From Martinezella dioscoreae (GTDB lineage: Bacteria; Pseudomonadota; Alphaproteobacteria; Rhizobiales; Rhizobiaceae): DNA of 64,000 nt. Shown piece after piece: positions 18,403 to 27,418 of this stretch; positions within the stretch are counted from its first letter, which is position 1; every line of letters begins with the position of its first letter. The stretch lies in contig NZ_BLAJ01000001.1 of assembly GCF_009176305.1 (NCBI RefSeq), positions 1,116,001-1,180,000 of the forward strand, written 5' to 3'. The translations under genes were made by a program, and so were the position numbers. The notes under the pieces were generated by a model. It worked only from the letters and a program-made list of their open reading frames with translations, was not told the origin of the DNA and searched no databases.

Positions 18403-19788
18403 ATGCCTTCGTTTGATTTCGACCTTTTCGTGATTGGCGGCGGCTCGGGCGGTGTGCGCAGCGCGCGCGTGGCCGCATCGCTTGGCAAGAAGGTCGGGAT
18501 CGCCGAGGAATATCGCTATGGCGGCACCTGCGTCATTCGCGGCTGCGTGCCGAAAAAATTGTTCGTCTACGCTTCGCAATATAGCGAGCATTTCGAGGAT
18601 GCGGCCGGTTTCGGCTGGACGGTTGGCGAAAGCAGCTTCGACTGGAAGAAACTGATCGAGGCGAAAGACAAGGAAATCGCCCGGTTGGAGGGCCTCTATC
18701 GCAAGGGGCTCGACAATGCCAAGGCAGAGATCTTCGATACCCGCGCCGAGCTGGTCGATGCCCACACGATCAAGCTGCTGAAGACCGGCCAGATCGTGAC
18801 CGCCGAGACCATCGTCGTTGCGACTGGCGGTCGGCCGAATCTGCACACGGCACTGCCGGGTCACGAGCTTTGCATCTCCTCGAACGAAGCGTTCCATCTG
18901 AAGGAACTGCCGAAATCGATCCTCATTGCCGGCGGCGGCTACATCGCCGTCGAGTTCGCCAACATCTTTCATGGTCTGGGCGTCGAGACGACGCTGATCT
19001 ATCGCGGCGCCGAGATACTCTCGCGCTTCGATCAGGACCTGCGCAAAGGCCTTCACGAGGCCATGGAGGAGAAGGGCATCCGTATTCTCTGCCATGACAT
19101 CATTGAGAATGTCGAGAAGGTAGAGGGCAGGCTCAGTGCTCGGACGAAGAATGATAAGCTCCTGACGGTCGATACCGTCATGCTGGCGCTCGGCCGTACG
19201 CCGAATACCGAAAATCTCGGGCTTGAGGCTGCCGGCGTCGCAATCAACGAGCAGGGCGCTATTATCGTCGACGAATATTCGCGCACTTCCGTTGCGAACA
19301 TCTACGCACTCGGCGACGTCACCGACCGGGTACAACTGACGCCCGTGGCGATCCACGAGGCCATGTGTTTCATCGAGACGGTCTACAAGGACAATCCGAC
19401 CCGGCCGGATCACGAACTCATCCCGACGGCCGTTTTCTCGCAGCCGGAGATCGGTACGGTCGGCCTGACCGAGGAAGACGCTGCCAAGCGTTATCCGGAG
19501 CTCGAAGTTTACCGGGCGCAGTTCCGGCCGATGAAGGCGACGCTTTCGGGTCGAGCCGAGAAGATGATCATGAAGCTGATCGTCAACGCCGCGGACCGCA
19601 AGGTCATCGGCGCGCATATTCTCGGCCACGATGCCGGCGAGATGGCGCAGCTTCTCGGCATCACACTGAAGGCCGGTTGCACCAAGGACGATTTCGACCG
19701 CACCATGGCGGTGCATCCGACGGCGGCGGAAGAATTGGTAACGATGTATTCGCCGAGCTATCGCATTCGCAACGGCGAGCGCGTGTAA
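18403..19788 (+). CDS. gor: Glutathione-disulfide reductase
   Basis: A 461-residue NADPH-dependent flavoenzyme that keeps cytoplasmic glutathione reduced. Visible parts are the FAD dinucleotide fold GGGSGGVRSARVAA, the redox-active disulfide GGTCVIRGCVPKK (Cys43 and Cys48), the NADPH-binding fold IAGGGYIAVEFA, the second FAD site IYALGDV, and the C-terminal catalytic pair in VHPTAAEE (His near 438). The CVIRGC spacing marks glutathione reductase rather than lipoamide dehydrogenase or mercuric reductase. It is monocistronic, with terminators on both sides. Confidence 0.95.
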   Translation: MPSFDFDLFVIGGGSGGVRSARVAASLGKKVGIAEEYRYGGTCVIRGCVPKKLFVYASQYSEHFEDAAGFGWTVGESSFDWKKLIEAKDKEIARLEGLYRKGLDNAKAEIFDTRAELVDAHTIKLLKTGQIVTAETIVVATGGRPNLHTALPGHELCISSNEAFHLKELPKSILIAGGGYIAVEFANIFHGLGVETTLIYRGAEILSRFDQDLRKGLHEAMEEKGIRILCHDIIENVEKVEGRLSARTKNDKLLTVDTVMLALGRTPNTENLGLEAAGVAINEQGAIIVDEYSRTSVANIYALGDVTDRVQLTPVAIHEAMCFIETVYKDNPTRPDHELIPTAVFSQPEIGTVGLTEEDAAKRYPELEVYRAQFRPMKATLSGRAEKMIMKLIVNAADRKVIGAHILGHDAGEMAQLLGITLKAGCTKDDFDRTMAVHPTAAEELVTMYSPSYRIRNGERV

Positions 19789-19800
19789 CGCGCTCGTTTT
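19776..19800 (+). terminator. Terminator of gor overlapping its stop codon
   Basis: CGAGCGCG (19776-19783) pairs perfectly with CGCGCTCG (19789-19796), followed by TTTT. The stop codon TAA (19786-19788) lies in the 5-base loop, so the left arm encodes the last residues of the protein. Confidence 0.8.
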
Positions 19801-19844
19801 GGCTCTGAGATCGACTGCACCATAAAAGATTCGCACAGTAGTTT

Positions 19845-19924
19845 GCCCGCCTTTGCAAGCGGGCGGCAAAGGTTTATAAGCGCGCGTTATTTACGACGAC
19901 GGGCCGCCCGACCGAGATCGGGCG
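19845..19924 (+). promoter_or_regulatory. Promoter and structured leader of the DAHP synthase gene
   Basis: A 6-bp inverted repeat (GCCCGC 19845-19850, GCGGGC 19859-19864) precedes a TTTATAAG sequence near 19872 that could be the -10 element. A second perfect hairpin, CGCCCGA (19905-19911) with TCGGGCG (19918-19924), sits in the expected leader and ends about 8 bases before the ribosome-binding site. These could be an operator and a translational control hairpin. No leader peptide was found. Confidence 0.4.
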
Positions 19925-19942
19925 TACAAGCAGGTGAGTGAG

Positions 19943-21316
19943 ATGGCACAGAATTGGACCCCGAGCAGTTGGCGGCAGAAACCGATCCAACAGGTGCCGG
20001 ATTTTCCGGACAAGGTAGCGCTGGCAGAGACCGAAGCGCAGCTTGCAAGCTATCCGCCACTCGTTTTTGCCGGTGAAGCCCGTCGCCTGAAGGCGCATCT
20101 CGCCAATGTCGCAGAGGGCAACGGTTTCCTGCTTCAGGGCGGCGATTGCGCCGAAAGCTTTGCAGAACACGGTGCCGATACGATCCGTGACTTCTTCCGC
20201 GCCTTCCTGCAGATGGCGGTCGTGCTGACCTTCGGTGCGCAGCTGCCGGTCGTCAAGGTTGGCCGCATTGCTGGTCAGTTCGCCAAGCCGCGCTCGTCGA
20301 ACATCGAAACGCAGAATGGCATCTCGCTGCCGAGCTATCGCGGCGACATCATCAACGGTATCGAGTTTACCGAGGAAGCACGCATTCCCAATCCCGACCG
20401 TCAGATGATGGCCTACCGTCAGTCTGCCGCGACGCTGAACCTGCTGCGCGCCTTCGCCATGGGCGGCTATGCCAACCTGGAAAACGTCCAGAAGTGGATG
20501 CTCGGCTTCGTCAAGGACAGCCCGCAGGGCGAGCGCTACCGCAAGCTTGCCGATCGTATCGGCGAGACCATGGATTTCATGCGTGCGATCGGCATCACCG
20601 CCGAGAGCAACGCAAGCCTGCGCGAAACCGATTTCTTCACCAGCCACGAAGCGCTGCTGCTTGGCTATGAAGAAGCCTTTACCCGCGTCGATTCCACGAC
20701 CGGCGACTGGTACGCCACCTCCGGCCACATGCTCTGGATCGGCGACCGTACGCGCCAGGCCGACCACGCCCATGTCGAATATTTCCGCGGCATCAAGAAC
20801 CCGATTGGTCTGAAATGCGGTCCTTCGCTGCAGGCGGACGATCTGCTTAATCTGATCGACATCCTGAACCCGCAGAACGAAGCTGGCCGCCTGACGCTGA
20901 TCTGCCGTTTCGGTCACGACAAGGTTGCCGACAACCTGCCGCGCCTCATTCGCGCCGTTGAGAAGGAAGGCCGCAAGGTCGTCTGGTCTTGCGACCCGAT
21001 GCACGGCAATACGATCACGCTCAACAACTACAAGACGCGTCCGTTCGAACGCATCCTGTCGGAAGTGGAAAGCTTCTTCCAGATCCATCGCGCCGAGGGC
21101 ACGCATCCGGGCGGCATCCATATCGAGATGACCGGCAAGGATGTGACCGAATGCACGGGCGGCGCCCGCGCGGTCGGCGCCGAGGATCTCCAGGATCGCT
21201 ATCACACACATTGCGACCCGCGTCTCAATGCCGACCAGGCGCTGGAACTTGCCTTCCTGCTCGCTGAGCGGATGAAGGGCGGTCGGGACGAGAAGCGTAT
21301 GCGCGCACACGGCTGA
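19943..21316 (+). CDS. 3-deoxy-7-phosphoheptulonate synthase, class II
   Basis: A 457-residue plant-type DAHP synthase that condenses phosphoenolpyruvate with erythrose 4-phosphate, the first step of the shikimate pathway. Active-site blocks are [31 protein letters not shown] and [18 protein letters not shown]. The opening NWTPSSWR is typical of the class. A GTG at 19934 is possible, but the ATG at 19943 has AGGTGAG at good spacing and gives the usual MAQNWTP start. Class II enzymes are often regulated by aromatic amino acids through surface sites, which cannot be judged here. Confidence 0.95.
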   Translation: MAQNWTPSSWRQKPIQQVPDFPDKVALAETEAQLASYPPLVFAGEARRLKAHLANVAEGNGFLLQGGDCAESFAEHGADTIRDFFRAFLQMAVVLTFGAQLPVVKVGRIAGQFAKPRSSNIETQNGISLPSYRGDIINGIEFTEEARIPNPDRQMMAYRQSAATLNLLRAFAMGGYANLENVQKWMLGFVKDSPQGERYRKLADRIGETMDFMRAIGITAESNASLRETDFFTSHEALLLGYEEAFTRVDSTTGDWYATSGHMLWIGDRTRQADHAHVEYFRGIKNPIGLKCGPSLQADDLLNLIDILNPQNEAGRLTLICRFGHDKVADNLPRLIRAVEKEGRKVVWSCDPMHGNTITLNNYKTRPFERILSEVESFFQIHRAEGTHPGGIHIEMTGKDVTECTGGARAVGAEDLQDRYHTHCDPRLNADQALELAFLLAERMKGGRDEKRMRAHG

Positions 21317-21340
21317 GCGAAGCCGCATTCATGATCTCTC

Positions 21341-21374
21341 GAACGGGCCGGCGAAAACCGGCCCGTTCGCTTTT
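21341..21374 (+). terminator. Strong Rho-independent terminator of the DAHP synthase gene
   Basis: Perfect 11-bp stem: GAACGGGCCGG (21341-21351) with CCGGCCCGTTC (21358-21368), loop CGAAAA, then GCTTTTG. It is the longest perfect terminator stem in the 16-22 kb stretch. Confidence 0.9.
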
Positions 21375-21474
21375 GGGCTAGGAGCGATCAGCTTGGCTGA
21401 AAGACGCTTCAGTTCTTTGAAATTGACCCAACTTCCGTTCTCGGCAAGGCTGCCTCAAAATAAGGGGAGCGATG

Positions 21475-21900
21475 ATGAGCCACGAACACACGGGAGCCTG
21501 CCTCTGCGGCAGTGTAAGTTTCAGGACGCACGGAAAACTGCGCGAAGTGGTCGCCTGCCATTGTTCGCAGTGCCGCAAACAGACCGGGCTCTATTATGCC
21601 GCGACCAATGTCGCACGCGAAAATCTTGTCATCGAGGGAGAAGAGGCGATCACCTGGTATCGTGCCAGCACATTCGCTCACCGCGGCTTTTGCAGGATCT
21701 GCGGCTCGGCTCTGTTTTGGGTGGCCGATGGCGCCGATGAAATATCGATCATGGCCGGTCTGTTCGATCAGCCGAGCGGCCTTGAGATGGGCTATCATAT
21801 CTATTGCGCCGACAAGGGCGATTATTACGAGATCAGCGACGGACTGCCGCAATATCGGCAGGGGCGACCGGGGCTGTTGACGGCAGGCCCCTCCGATTGA
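21475..21900 (+). CDS. GFA family zinc-binding protein (glutathione-dependent formaldehyde-activating enzyme/CENP-V fold)
   Basis: A 141-residue protein with the paired zinc motifs of the GFA fold: GACLCGSVSF, ACHCSQCRKQTG, and CRICGSALFW. The founding member speeds the reaction of formaldehyde with glutathione, but most family members are uncharacterised, so the specific reaction should not be assumed. The gene has tandem ATGs (21472, 21475); the second has better spacing from GGGGAG. It converges with the DUF1003 gene, with 3 bases between the stop codons. Confidence 0.87.
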   Translation: MSHEHTGACLCGSVSFRTHGKLREVVACHCSQCRKQTGLYYAATNVARENLVIEGEEAITWYRASTFAHRGFCRICGSALFWVADGADEISIMAGLFDQPSGLEMGYHIYCADKGDYYEISDGLPQYRQGRPGLLTAGPSD

Positions 21901-21903
21901 CCT

Positions 21904-22440
21904 TTAGATGGTGCCTTTTTCGGCAACGAGCTTGCTCAGTTTGGCGAGTTCTTCACGCACCACCGCAAGCTCGGTCAACACCTGCATGTCGATCTTCTGA
22001 TGCAGGGACAGCACTTCCAGCTCGGACTTGAGATTGACTTCATAATCCTTGGCCGCCTCGAAACGATCCCGCTCGGCCTGCCGGTTCTGTGACATCATGA
22101 TGATCGGCGCCTGAATCGCGGCGAGCATGGAGAGAACGAGATTCAGGAAGATGAAGGGGTAGGGGTCGAAGGCGTTCGTGGTGAGGAGGATCGTGTTGAT
22201 GACGCACCAGAAGGCCAGAAACAGCAGGAAGGCGATAATGAAGGACCATGAGCCGCCGACACGGGCGATGCTGTCTGCGAGACGCTGCCCCCGGGAGGAT
22301 TCCGCCGAGATGGCGGCGTTGATATCGGTGGAGATGATTTTCCGCTCGTGCGCCTTTTTAAGAACGCGCTTTTCGATATCGCCGAGCTGATCGGCTGTCT
22401 TGTCAAAATGCAGATGAACGAAGTTGGGAAGATTATGCAT
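21904..22440 (-). CDS. DUF1003 domain membrane protein
   Basis: A 178-residue inner-membrane protein with two transmembrane helices (SFIIAFLLFLAFWCVIN and PFIFLNLVLSMLAAIQAPII). They enclose the family hallmark FDPYPFIFLNL and are followed by MMSQNRQAERDR. The C-terminal about 60 residues form a coiled coil (QVLTELAVVREELAKLSKL). The start at 22440 (MHNLPNFVHLH) has GGAG eight bases upstream; the open frame continues to 22521 but lacks a site. The family is linked to no firm function. Confidence 0.88.
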   Translation of the reverse strand: MHNLPNFVHLHFDKTADQLGDIEKRVLKKAHERKIISTDINAAISAESSRGQRLADSIARVGGSWSFIIAFLLFLAFWCVINTILLTTNAFDPYPFIFLNLVLSMLAAIQAPIIMMSQNRQAERDRFEAAKDYEVNLKSELEVLSLHQKIDMQVLTELAVVREELAKLSKLVAEKGTI

Positions 22441-22597
22441 TGGGAGGGCTCCAAGGTCCTTGTGGCATTGAATGCAACTATTCGACCAATGGGGAAAAAT
22501 GCAACGAGGGAAGGGTTTCAAACTCGATTGCGCATGGAGCTGCTGCGCGTACTGTTATCGCAAAAAAACACCCGCACTAACTCATGTTTATAATGGG

Positions 22598-24541
22598 CTA
22601 GCTGTCTTCCTGGCCCATTAGCTCCGCATGAGACGGGAAGAAGCGCTCCAAACCATATTGGTGGCCGAACATCATGTCGTGCTGCAGATAGCGATAGTCG
22701 CGCACGGTCGGGTCAAGCTCCGGCTCCTTGCGGCCCCAATCGGGGAAGGTCTGGCTGTCGCGGGTTGCCAGCTGATAGCGGTCGACGATGTTGTATTTCT
22801 TCTGCACGCGGCCGAGAAAGCCCGTATAGAAAGGATGCTCATAGCCTGCCGTTTTCAGCAGGTGATAAGGCAGCTGCGAGGGGCTGATGGTACCGATGTC
22901 CTTGCGAACGCCCTTCTTGCTCGACCAGACGACGAGCGGCGTTTCGTGCTCCTTCTTCATGACGTCGAGCGGCGCCTTGCGGGTTGCCACCTGCTGCGGC
23001 ATGTAGCCGGTGTTTGGATAGACGCTGCCGAGCGGCGGCAGATGATCGCCCCAGAGGACGATAATGGTTTCCCGGTCGCGCTTTTCGGCCCAATCCATCA
23101 GCATCTTCAGGCTGTCATCGGCTTCGCGAACGCCCTGTGCATAGGTAGCGAGCGCCGCACGGTCATCGTCGTTCAAATTGCCCGCGATATCGACGGTATT
23201 CTCAGAATAGCGGTCGGCTTCGTAAGGCCCATGTCCCTGAAGAGTGACCGCGAAGAAGAAGAAGGGACGCTCGGCGGCGTCTCCTTCGCTCATGATTTCC
23301 TTCATAAGGGAGTCGTCGGCTGCGAACATGCCGCGTTTATCCATGGGCGGCAAAGTCTCCTGGGTATGAAATTCTTCGAAGCCGAAAGCCCTGTAGACCT
23401 CGTTACGGTTCCAGAACCAGCCGCTGAAGGGATGCAGTGCGCGCGCCGTATAGCCTTCGCCGCGGAAGAAAGTGGCAAGCGACGGCAGCGGGCGGCGCAC
23501 ATATTGCTGATAGGGAATGCTGCCATAAGGGAGAAAGGCGTTGGAAAAGCCCGTCAGTGCCTCGAACTCGACATTGGCGGTCATGCCGCCGAATTCCGGC
23601 GAGAAGACATTGCCCGATTGTCTGGCGCGGATCGTCGGCATCGGATCCGGTGTGAAGGCGATGCCGGAAAGCCGCGTCGGATCCCAGAGGGATTCGCTCA
23701 TCAGCATGATAATGTCGGGCTTTTGGCGCGGACCGGAGAGATAGCCATAATTTCTTGCGGGCATGGCGTCGATGGCGCCAGGGCCGTATCCGGCCGGTGA
23801 CTTGATGTCGGCCATGGGCAGGTTCAGCGCGAAGGCGACGATGAAGCCGTTGTGGTTGTAATTTTCCGTCTGGTCCCAGACGATCGGTATGATCCCCAGC
23901 TTCTCGCGAACATAGGAATATTGTGTGGGGTCCATCTGTGAGGCGAAAAGTGCTGCCAGCGGCAGGCAGATCGAAAGCCGGGCAAGGCGCTCGTTTCGCG
24001 AAAGTGCGACCGTGTGGCTCCGGATATAGCGCCAGAACAGGATCATGGCGCCGGTGCCGGCGATGATGCCGATTGCCAGGGCAATCGCCGTCCAAGGGCG
24101 ATCACGTACCATGACCGGCATCAGCTCCATGATCTGCCGCCCAAACAGGAAGTCCGAAGGGTAGAGCGGATCGGAGAGAAAATTCTGCTTCTGGCTGGAA
24201 ATGAAGGCCGATATGAGCAGCACTGGAGCGACGATCAAAGCGGATAGATGCGCGCGACCGATCAAGGCATCCAGCGTCAGCATGGTCAGCATGACAACGC
24301 CGATGGTGGCAAGGCCCGGACGGGACGGGGAAAGGAGATAGGTCCAAGCGGAGGCGAATTCGCCGCGTGCAACCCATTCGACCGTCATAACGATGGACAG
24401 GGAGAAAAGGAGGGTCAGCGTGAGGCTCAGAAGCAGGCGCAGAGCGGCAGACTTCTGTTTTGCCGCGCCGATCTTCTGGAAAAGGGCAAGCTTGCCCGCC
24501 AAGGCGGACTCGATGACCGATGCGACCAATGCTTTCTCCAA
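22598..24541 (-). CDS. LtaS-like sulfatase-family membrane transferase
   Basis: A 647-residue inner-membrane enzyme of the alkaline phosphatase superfamily. Five hydrophobic segments fill the first about 210 residues, and a periplasmic sulfatase/phosphoglycerol-transferase domain follows. Catalytic blocks are PDIIMLMSESLWDP (metal ligand Glu), FGGMTANVEFEALTG (probable nucleophile Thr near 321), the substrate-side HPFSGWFWNRNEVYRAFGF, and IVLWGDHLPPLG (metal ligands Asp, His). In Gram-negatives such enzymes transfer phosphoglycerol or phosphoethanolamine to periplasmic glucans or lipids; the acceptor here is not known. The frame opens with TTG at 24541 and no good ribosome-binding site, so the start is uncertain. 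Confidence 0.88.
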   Translation of the reverse strand: MEKALVASVIESALAGKLALFQKIGAAKQKSAALRLLLSLTLTLLFSLSIVMTVEWVARGEFASAWTYLLSPSRPGLATIGVVMLTMLTLDALIGRAHLSALIVAPVLLISAFISSQKQNFLSDPLYPSDFLFGRQIMELMPVMVRDRPWTAIALAIGIIAGTGAMILFWRYIRSHTVALSRNERLARLSICLPLAALFASQMDPTQYSYVREKLGIIPIVWDQTENYNHNGFIVAFALNLPMADIKSPAGYGPGAIDAMPARNYGYLSGPRQKPDIIMLMSESLWDPTRLSGIAFTPDPMPTIRARQSGNVFSPEFGGMTANVEFEALTGFSNAFLPYGSIPYQQYVRRPLPSLATFFRGEGYTARALHPFSGWFWNRNEVYRAFGFEEFHTQETLPPMDKRGMFAADDSLMKEIMSEGDAAERPFFFFAVTLQGHGPYEADRYSENTVDIAGNLNDDDRAALATYAQGVREADDSLKMLMDWAEKRDRETIIVLWGDHLPPLGSVYPNTGYMPQQVATRKAPLDVMKKEHETPLVVWSSKKGVRKDIGTISPSQLPYHLLKTAGYEHPFYTGFLGRVQKKYNIVDRYQLATRDSQTFPDWGRKEPELDPTVRDYRYLQHDMMFGHQYGLERFFPSHAELMGQEDS

Positions 24542-24563
24542 AAGCTACAAATTATTCATATAA

Positions 24564-24592
24564 GTGTCACGCTTCTGTCATGAATGCTTCAT
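24564..24592. promoter_or_regulatory. Candidate Pho box (PhoB binding site)
   Basis: Three 7-mers lie at 11-base intervals: GTGTCAC (24564), CTGTCAT (24575) and GCTTCAT (24586), each separated by 4 bases. This is the CTGTCAT-N4-CTGTCAT layout of PhoB sites; the middle unit is a perfect match and GTGTCACGCTTCTGTCAT matches 12 of 14 unit positions. It lies between the LtaS-like gene and the NAD synthetase gene and reads in the plus direction. Which gene it controls is unresolved. Confidence 0.5.
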
Positions 24593-24709
24593 GAACCGCA
24601 AGGCTGGCCTGGTATTTTTTGGGGCAAAAATACCTCCTCTGCGTGTAGTGCGATCTTTGATGCGTGTGCGGGAAGGAAGGCGGTTGCGGAAGAAAGATGG
24701 CATCGCTAA

Positions 24710-26398
24710 ATGTATGGCATGACAGAGCAAAGCCAGATTACCCACACCATCCGCATCGCCGTCGCGCAGCTCAATCCGACGGTCGGCGACGTCTCCGGCA
24801 ATCTCGCCAAGGCGCGCGAGGCCCGGGCCGAAGCGGCGCGCGAAGGCGCGCAGATCGTCCTGCTGACGGAGTTGTTCATTTCCGGCTATCCGCCGGAAGA
24901 TCTCGTGCTGAAGCCGGCATTCATCCGCGCCTGCTGGAAAGCGGTCGAGGCTCTGGCTGCCGATACGGCCGATGGCGGCCCTGGCGTGATCATCGGCTTT
25001 CCCCGGCAGGACGAGACGGGCCGCTACAATTCGATTGCCGTTCTCGATGGCGGCAAGGTGATTGCGATCCGTGACAAGGTAGACCTACCGAACTACGGCG
25101 AGTTTGACGAGAAGCGCGTGTTCGATCAGGGCGCCATGCCCGGTCCGGTCAATTTCCGCGGCGTGCGGCTGGGTATCCCGATCTGCGAGGACATCTGGGG
25201 CGAGCTCGGCGTCTGCGAGACGCTGGCTGAAAGCGGTGCGGAAATCCTTCTGTCGCCGAACGGTTCGCCCTATTATCGCGGCAAGGTCGACGTGCGCCAT
25301 CAGGTCGTGCTGAAGCAGGTCATCGAGACAGGGCTGCCGATGATCTATGCCGCCCAGCTCGGCGGCCAGGACGAACTGGTTTTCGATGGCGCCAGCTTCG
25401 GTTTCAATGCAGACAAGACCCTGGCCTTCCAGATGAGCCAGTTCGAGACCGCGCTTGCAGTGACGACCTGGAAGAAGAACGGCGACGGCTGGCACTGCGC
25501 TGAAGGTCCGATGGCTCACATTCCGGAAGGCGAGGAGGCAGATTATCGCGCCTGCCTGCTGGGCTTCCGCGACTATGTCAACAAGAATGGTTTCAAGTCG
25601 GTCGTGCTTGGCCTGTCCGGCGGTATCGACTCTGCGATCTGCGCGGCGATTGCCGTCGATGCGCTTGGCGAAGAGCGTGTGCGCACCGTCATGCTGCCCT
25701 ATCGCTATACCTCGCAGGATTCGCTGAAGGATGCGGCCGATTGCGCCAAGGCGCTCGGATGCCGCTACGATATCGTGCCGATTGAGGATCCCGTTACCGG
25801 CTTCAGTTCGGCTCTGTCCGATCTTTTCGAAGGCACGGAAAGCGGCATCACCGAGGAAAACCTGCAGAGCCGCGCCCGCGGCACCATCCTGATGGCGATC
25901 TCCAACAAATTCGGCTCGATGGTGGTGACGACGGGCAACAAGTCGGAAATGTCTGTCGGATACGCCACGCTCTATGGCGACATGAACGGCGGCTTCAACC
26001 CGATCAAGGATCTCTACAAGATGCAGGTCTATGCGCTGTCGCGCTGGCGCAACCTGCACGTGCCGCCGGGCGCGCTCGGCCCTTCGGGGGAGGTCATCCC
26101 CCATAATATCATCGACAAGGCGCCTTCGGCGGAACTAAGGCCGAACCAGACGGACCAGGATTCGCTGCCGCCCTATCCGGTACTTGACGATATCCTCGAA
26201 TGCCTAGTGGAAAAGGAAATGTCGGTCGAGGAGATCGTGGCCCGAGGCCATGATGTTGCGACCGTGCATCGCGTTGAACATCTGCTCTATCTTGCCGAGT
26301 ACAAGCGCCGCCAGTCGGCGCCGGGTGTGAAGATCACTAAGAAGAATTTCGGTCGCGATCGCCGCTATCCGATCACCAACCGGTTCCGCGATCGTTGA
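24710..26398 (+). CDS. nadE: Glutamine-dependent NAD+ synthetase
   Basis: A 562-residue two-domain enzyme for the last step of NAD synthesis. The N-terminal nitrilase-fold glutaminase has the catalytic triad blocks LLTELFISGYPPEDL (Glu), RDKVDLPNYGEFDEKR (Lys) and GIPICEDIWGE (Cys), and releases ammonia from glutamine. The C-terminal synthetase has the ATP pyrophosphatase loop LGLSGGIDSAICAA (near residue 300) and TGNKSEMSVGYATLYGDMNGG. The start may instead be the ATG at 24719 (MTEQSQITHTIRIAVAQ); neither has a strong ribosome-binding site. Confidence 0.95.
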   Translation: MYGMTEQSQITHTIRIAVAQLNPTVGDVSGNLAKAREARAEAAREGAQIVLLTELFISGYPPEDLVLKPAFIRACWKAVEALAADTADGGPGVIIGFPRQDETGRYNSIAVLDGGKVIAIRDKVDLPNYGEFDEKRVFDQGAMPGPVNFRGVRLGIPICEDIWGELGVCETLAESGAEILLSPNGSPYYRGKVDVRHQVVLKQVIETGLPMIYAAQLGGQDELVFDGASFGFNADKTLAFQMSQFETALAVTTWKKNGDGWHCAEGPMAHIPEGEEADYRACLLGFRDYVNKNGFKSVVLGLSGGIDSAICAAIAVDALGEERVRTVMLPYRYTSQDSLKDAADCAKALGCRYDIVPIEDPVTGFSSALSDLFEGTESGITEENLQSRARGTILMAISNKFGSMVVTTGNKSEMSVGYATLYGDMNGGFNPIKDLYKMQVYALSRWRNLHVPPGALGPSGEVIPHNIIDKAPSAELRPNQTDQDSLPPYPVLDDILECLVEKEMSVEEIVARGHDVATVHRVEHLLYLAEYKRRQSAPGVKITKKNFGRDRRYPITNRFRDR

Positions 26399-26429
26399 TC
26401 GCGGCATTCAACGGCAAGGGAGAGGAAGA

Positions 26430-27254
26430 ATGCGCAGCTCGGTCGAGATCTATAATATCCGCACGGGTGCAAACCGGATCGTCTGGCAAACGGACCAGCT
26501 GATCGAGGCGCCGAACTATTCGCCTGACGGCCGCTATCTGCTGCTGAATGGCGATGGGCTGCTCTATCGGTTGCCGCTGGATGGCAGTGGGATCGTCCAG
26601 GTCGATACCGGCTTTGCGACCCTGTGCAACAACGATCACGGCATCTCGCCGGACGGTTCACTGATTGCCATTTCCGACAAGACGCAGCATGGCAAATCCT
26701 GCATCTATGTTCTGCCGTCAGAGGGCGGCACGCCAAGGCAGGTGACGACCAATCTGCCCTCCTACTGGCATGGCTGGTCGCCGGACGGAAAGCGCTTCTC
26801 CTATTGCGGCATCCGCAACGACGTTTTCGATATCTATACGATCTCGATCGATGGCGGCGAAGAGACCCGCCTGACGCATGGCGAGGGCCGCAATGACGGA
26901 CCTGATTATTCGGCCGACGGGCAATGGATCTATTTCAATTCGAGCCGCACCGGCCTGATGCAGATCTGGCGCATCCATCCTGACGGCACTGGCCTCGAGC
27001 AACTGACCGACGACAATTACGGCAATTGGTTCGCGCATCCATCTCCGAAGAACGACAAGGTGGTCCTGATCTCCTATGATCCTGACGTCTTTGATCATCC
27101 GCGCGATCTCAATGTGCGGATGCGGCTGATGGATATGGATGGCGGCAACCTGACGACGCTGTTCGAGCTCTTTGGCGGGCAGGGATCGATCAATGTGCCG
27201 AACTGGTCACCGGATGGGGACGAGTTCGCCTATGTCCGCTATGAGCCGGCCTAA
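26430..27254 (+). CDS. TolB-like beta-propeller (PD40 repeat) protein
   Basis: A 274-residue protein made almost entirely of PD40/WD40-like repeats, each with the x-SPDG-x core: APNYSPDGRYLLL, DHGISPDGSLIAI, WHGWSPDGKRFSY, GPDYSADGQWIYFNSSR and VPNWSPDGDEFAY. About six blades are expected. It has no signal peptide, so unlike TolB it should be cytoplasmic. It starts 31 bases after nadE and is probably cotranscribed. Similar stand-alone propellers are annotated as TolB-like or as biopolymer transporter components without evidence; no enzymatic motif is visible. Confidence 0.85.
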   Translation: MRSSVEIYNIRTGANRIVWQTDQLIEAPNYSPDGRYLLLNGDGLLYRLPLDGSGIVQVDTGFATLCNNDHGISPDGSLIAISDKTQHGKSCIYVLPSEGGTPRQVTTNLPSYWHGWSPDGKRFSYCGIRNDVFDIYTISIDGGEETRLTHGEGRNDGPDYSADGQWIYFNSSRTGLMQIWRIHPDGTGLEQLTDDNYGNWFAHPSPKNDKVVLISYDPDVFDHPRDLNVRMRLMDMDGGNLTTLFELFGGQGSINVPNWSPDGDEFAYVRYEPA

Positions 27255-27288
27255 GCTCTGGACAGAGCGCAACCGGCGCGATAGATCT

Positions 27289-27311
27289 GGATGCGTTCTC
27301 AGGGCGCATCC
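27289..27311 (+). terminator. Hairpin after the beta-propeller gene
   Basis: GGATGCG (27289-27295) pairs perfectly with CGCATCC (27305-27311), 35 bases after the stop. No T-tract follows, so it may act as an mRNA-end stabiliser or a poor terminator rather than a strong one. Confidence 0.4.
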
Positions 27312-27418
27312 GATCCGCGGGAAGGGCTAGGCCCACCTGATGCATATAAAGTGAGACTGCCACACCTCTTTTCAGTCTGTGGGCGCGGATACCGGACGTA
27401 AATGGAAGGAGGTCTACC

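Noticed and set aside
18388..21328. Two long minus-strand frames (about 490 codons each) opposite gor and the DAHP synthase gene
   Set aside because: Both plus-strand genes are certain from active-site motifs; the antisense frames match codon-position shadows.
22348..22593. Small ORF in the gap before the LtaS-like gene
   Set aside because: It overlaps the start of the DUF1003 gene and lacks a ribosome-binding site and recognisable sequence.
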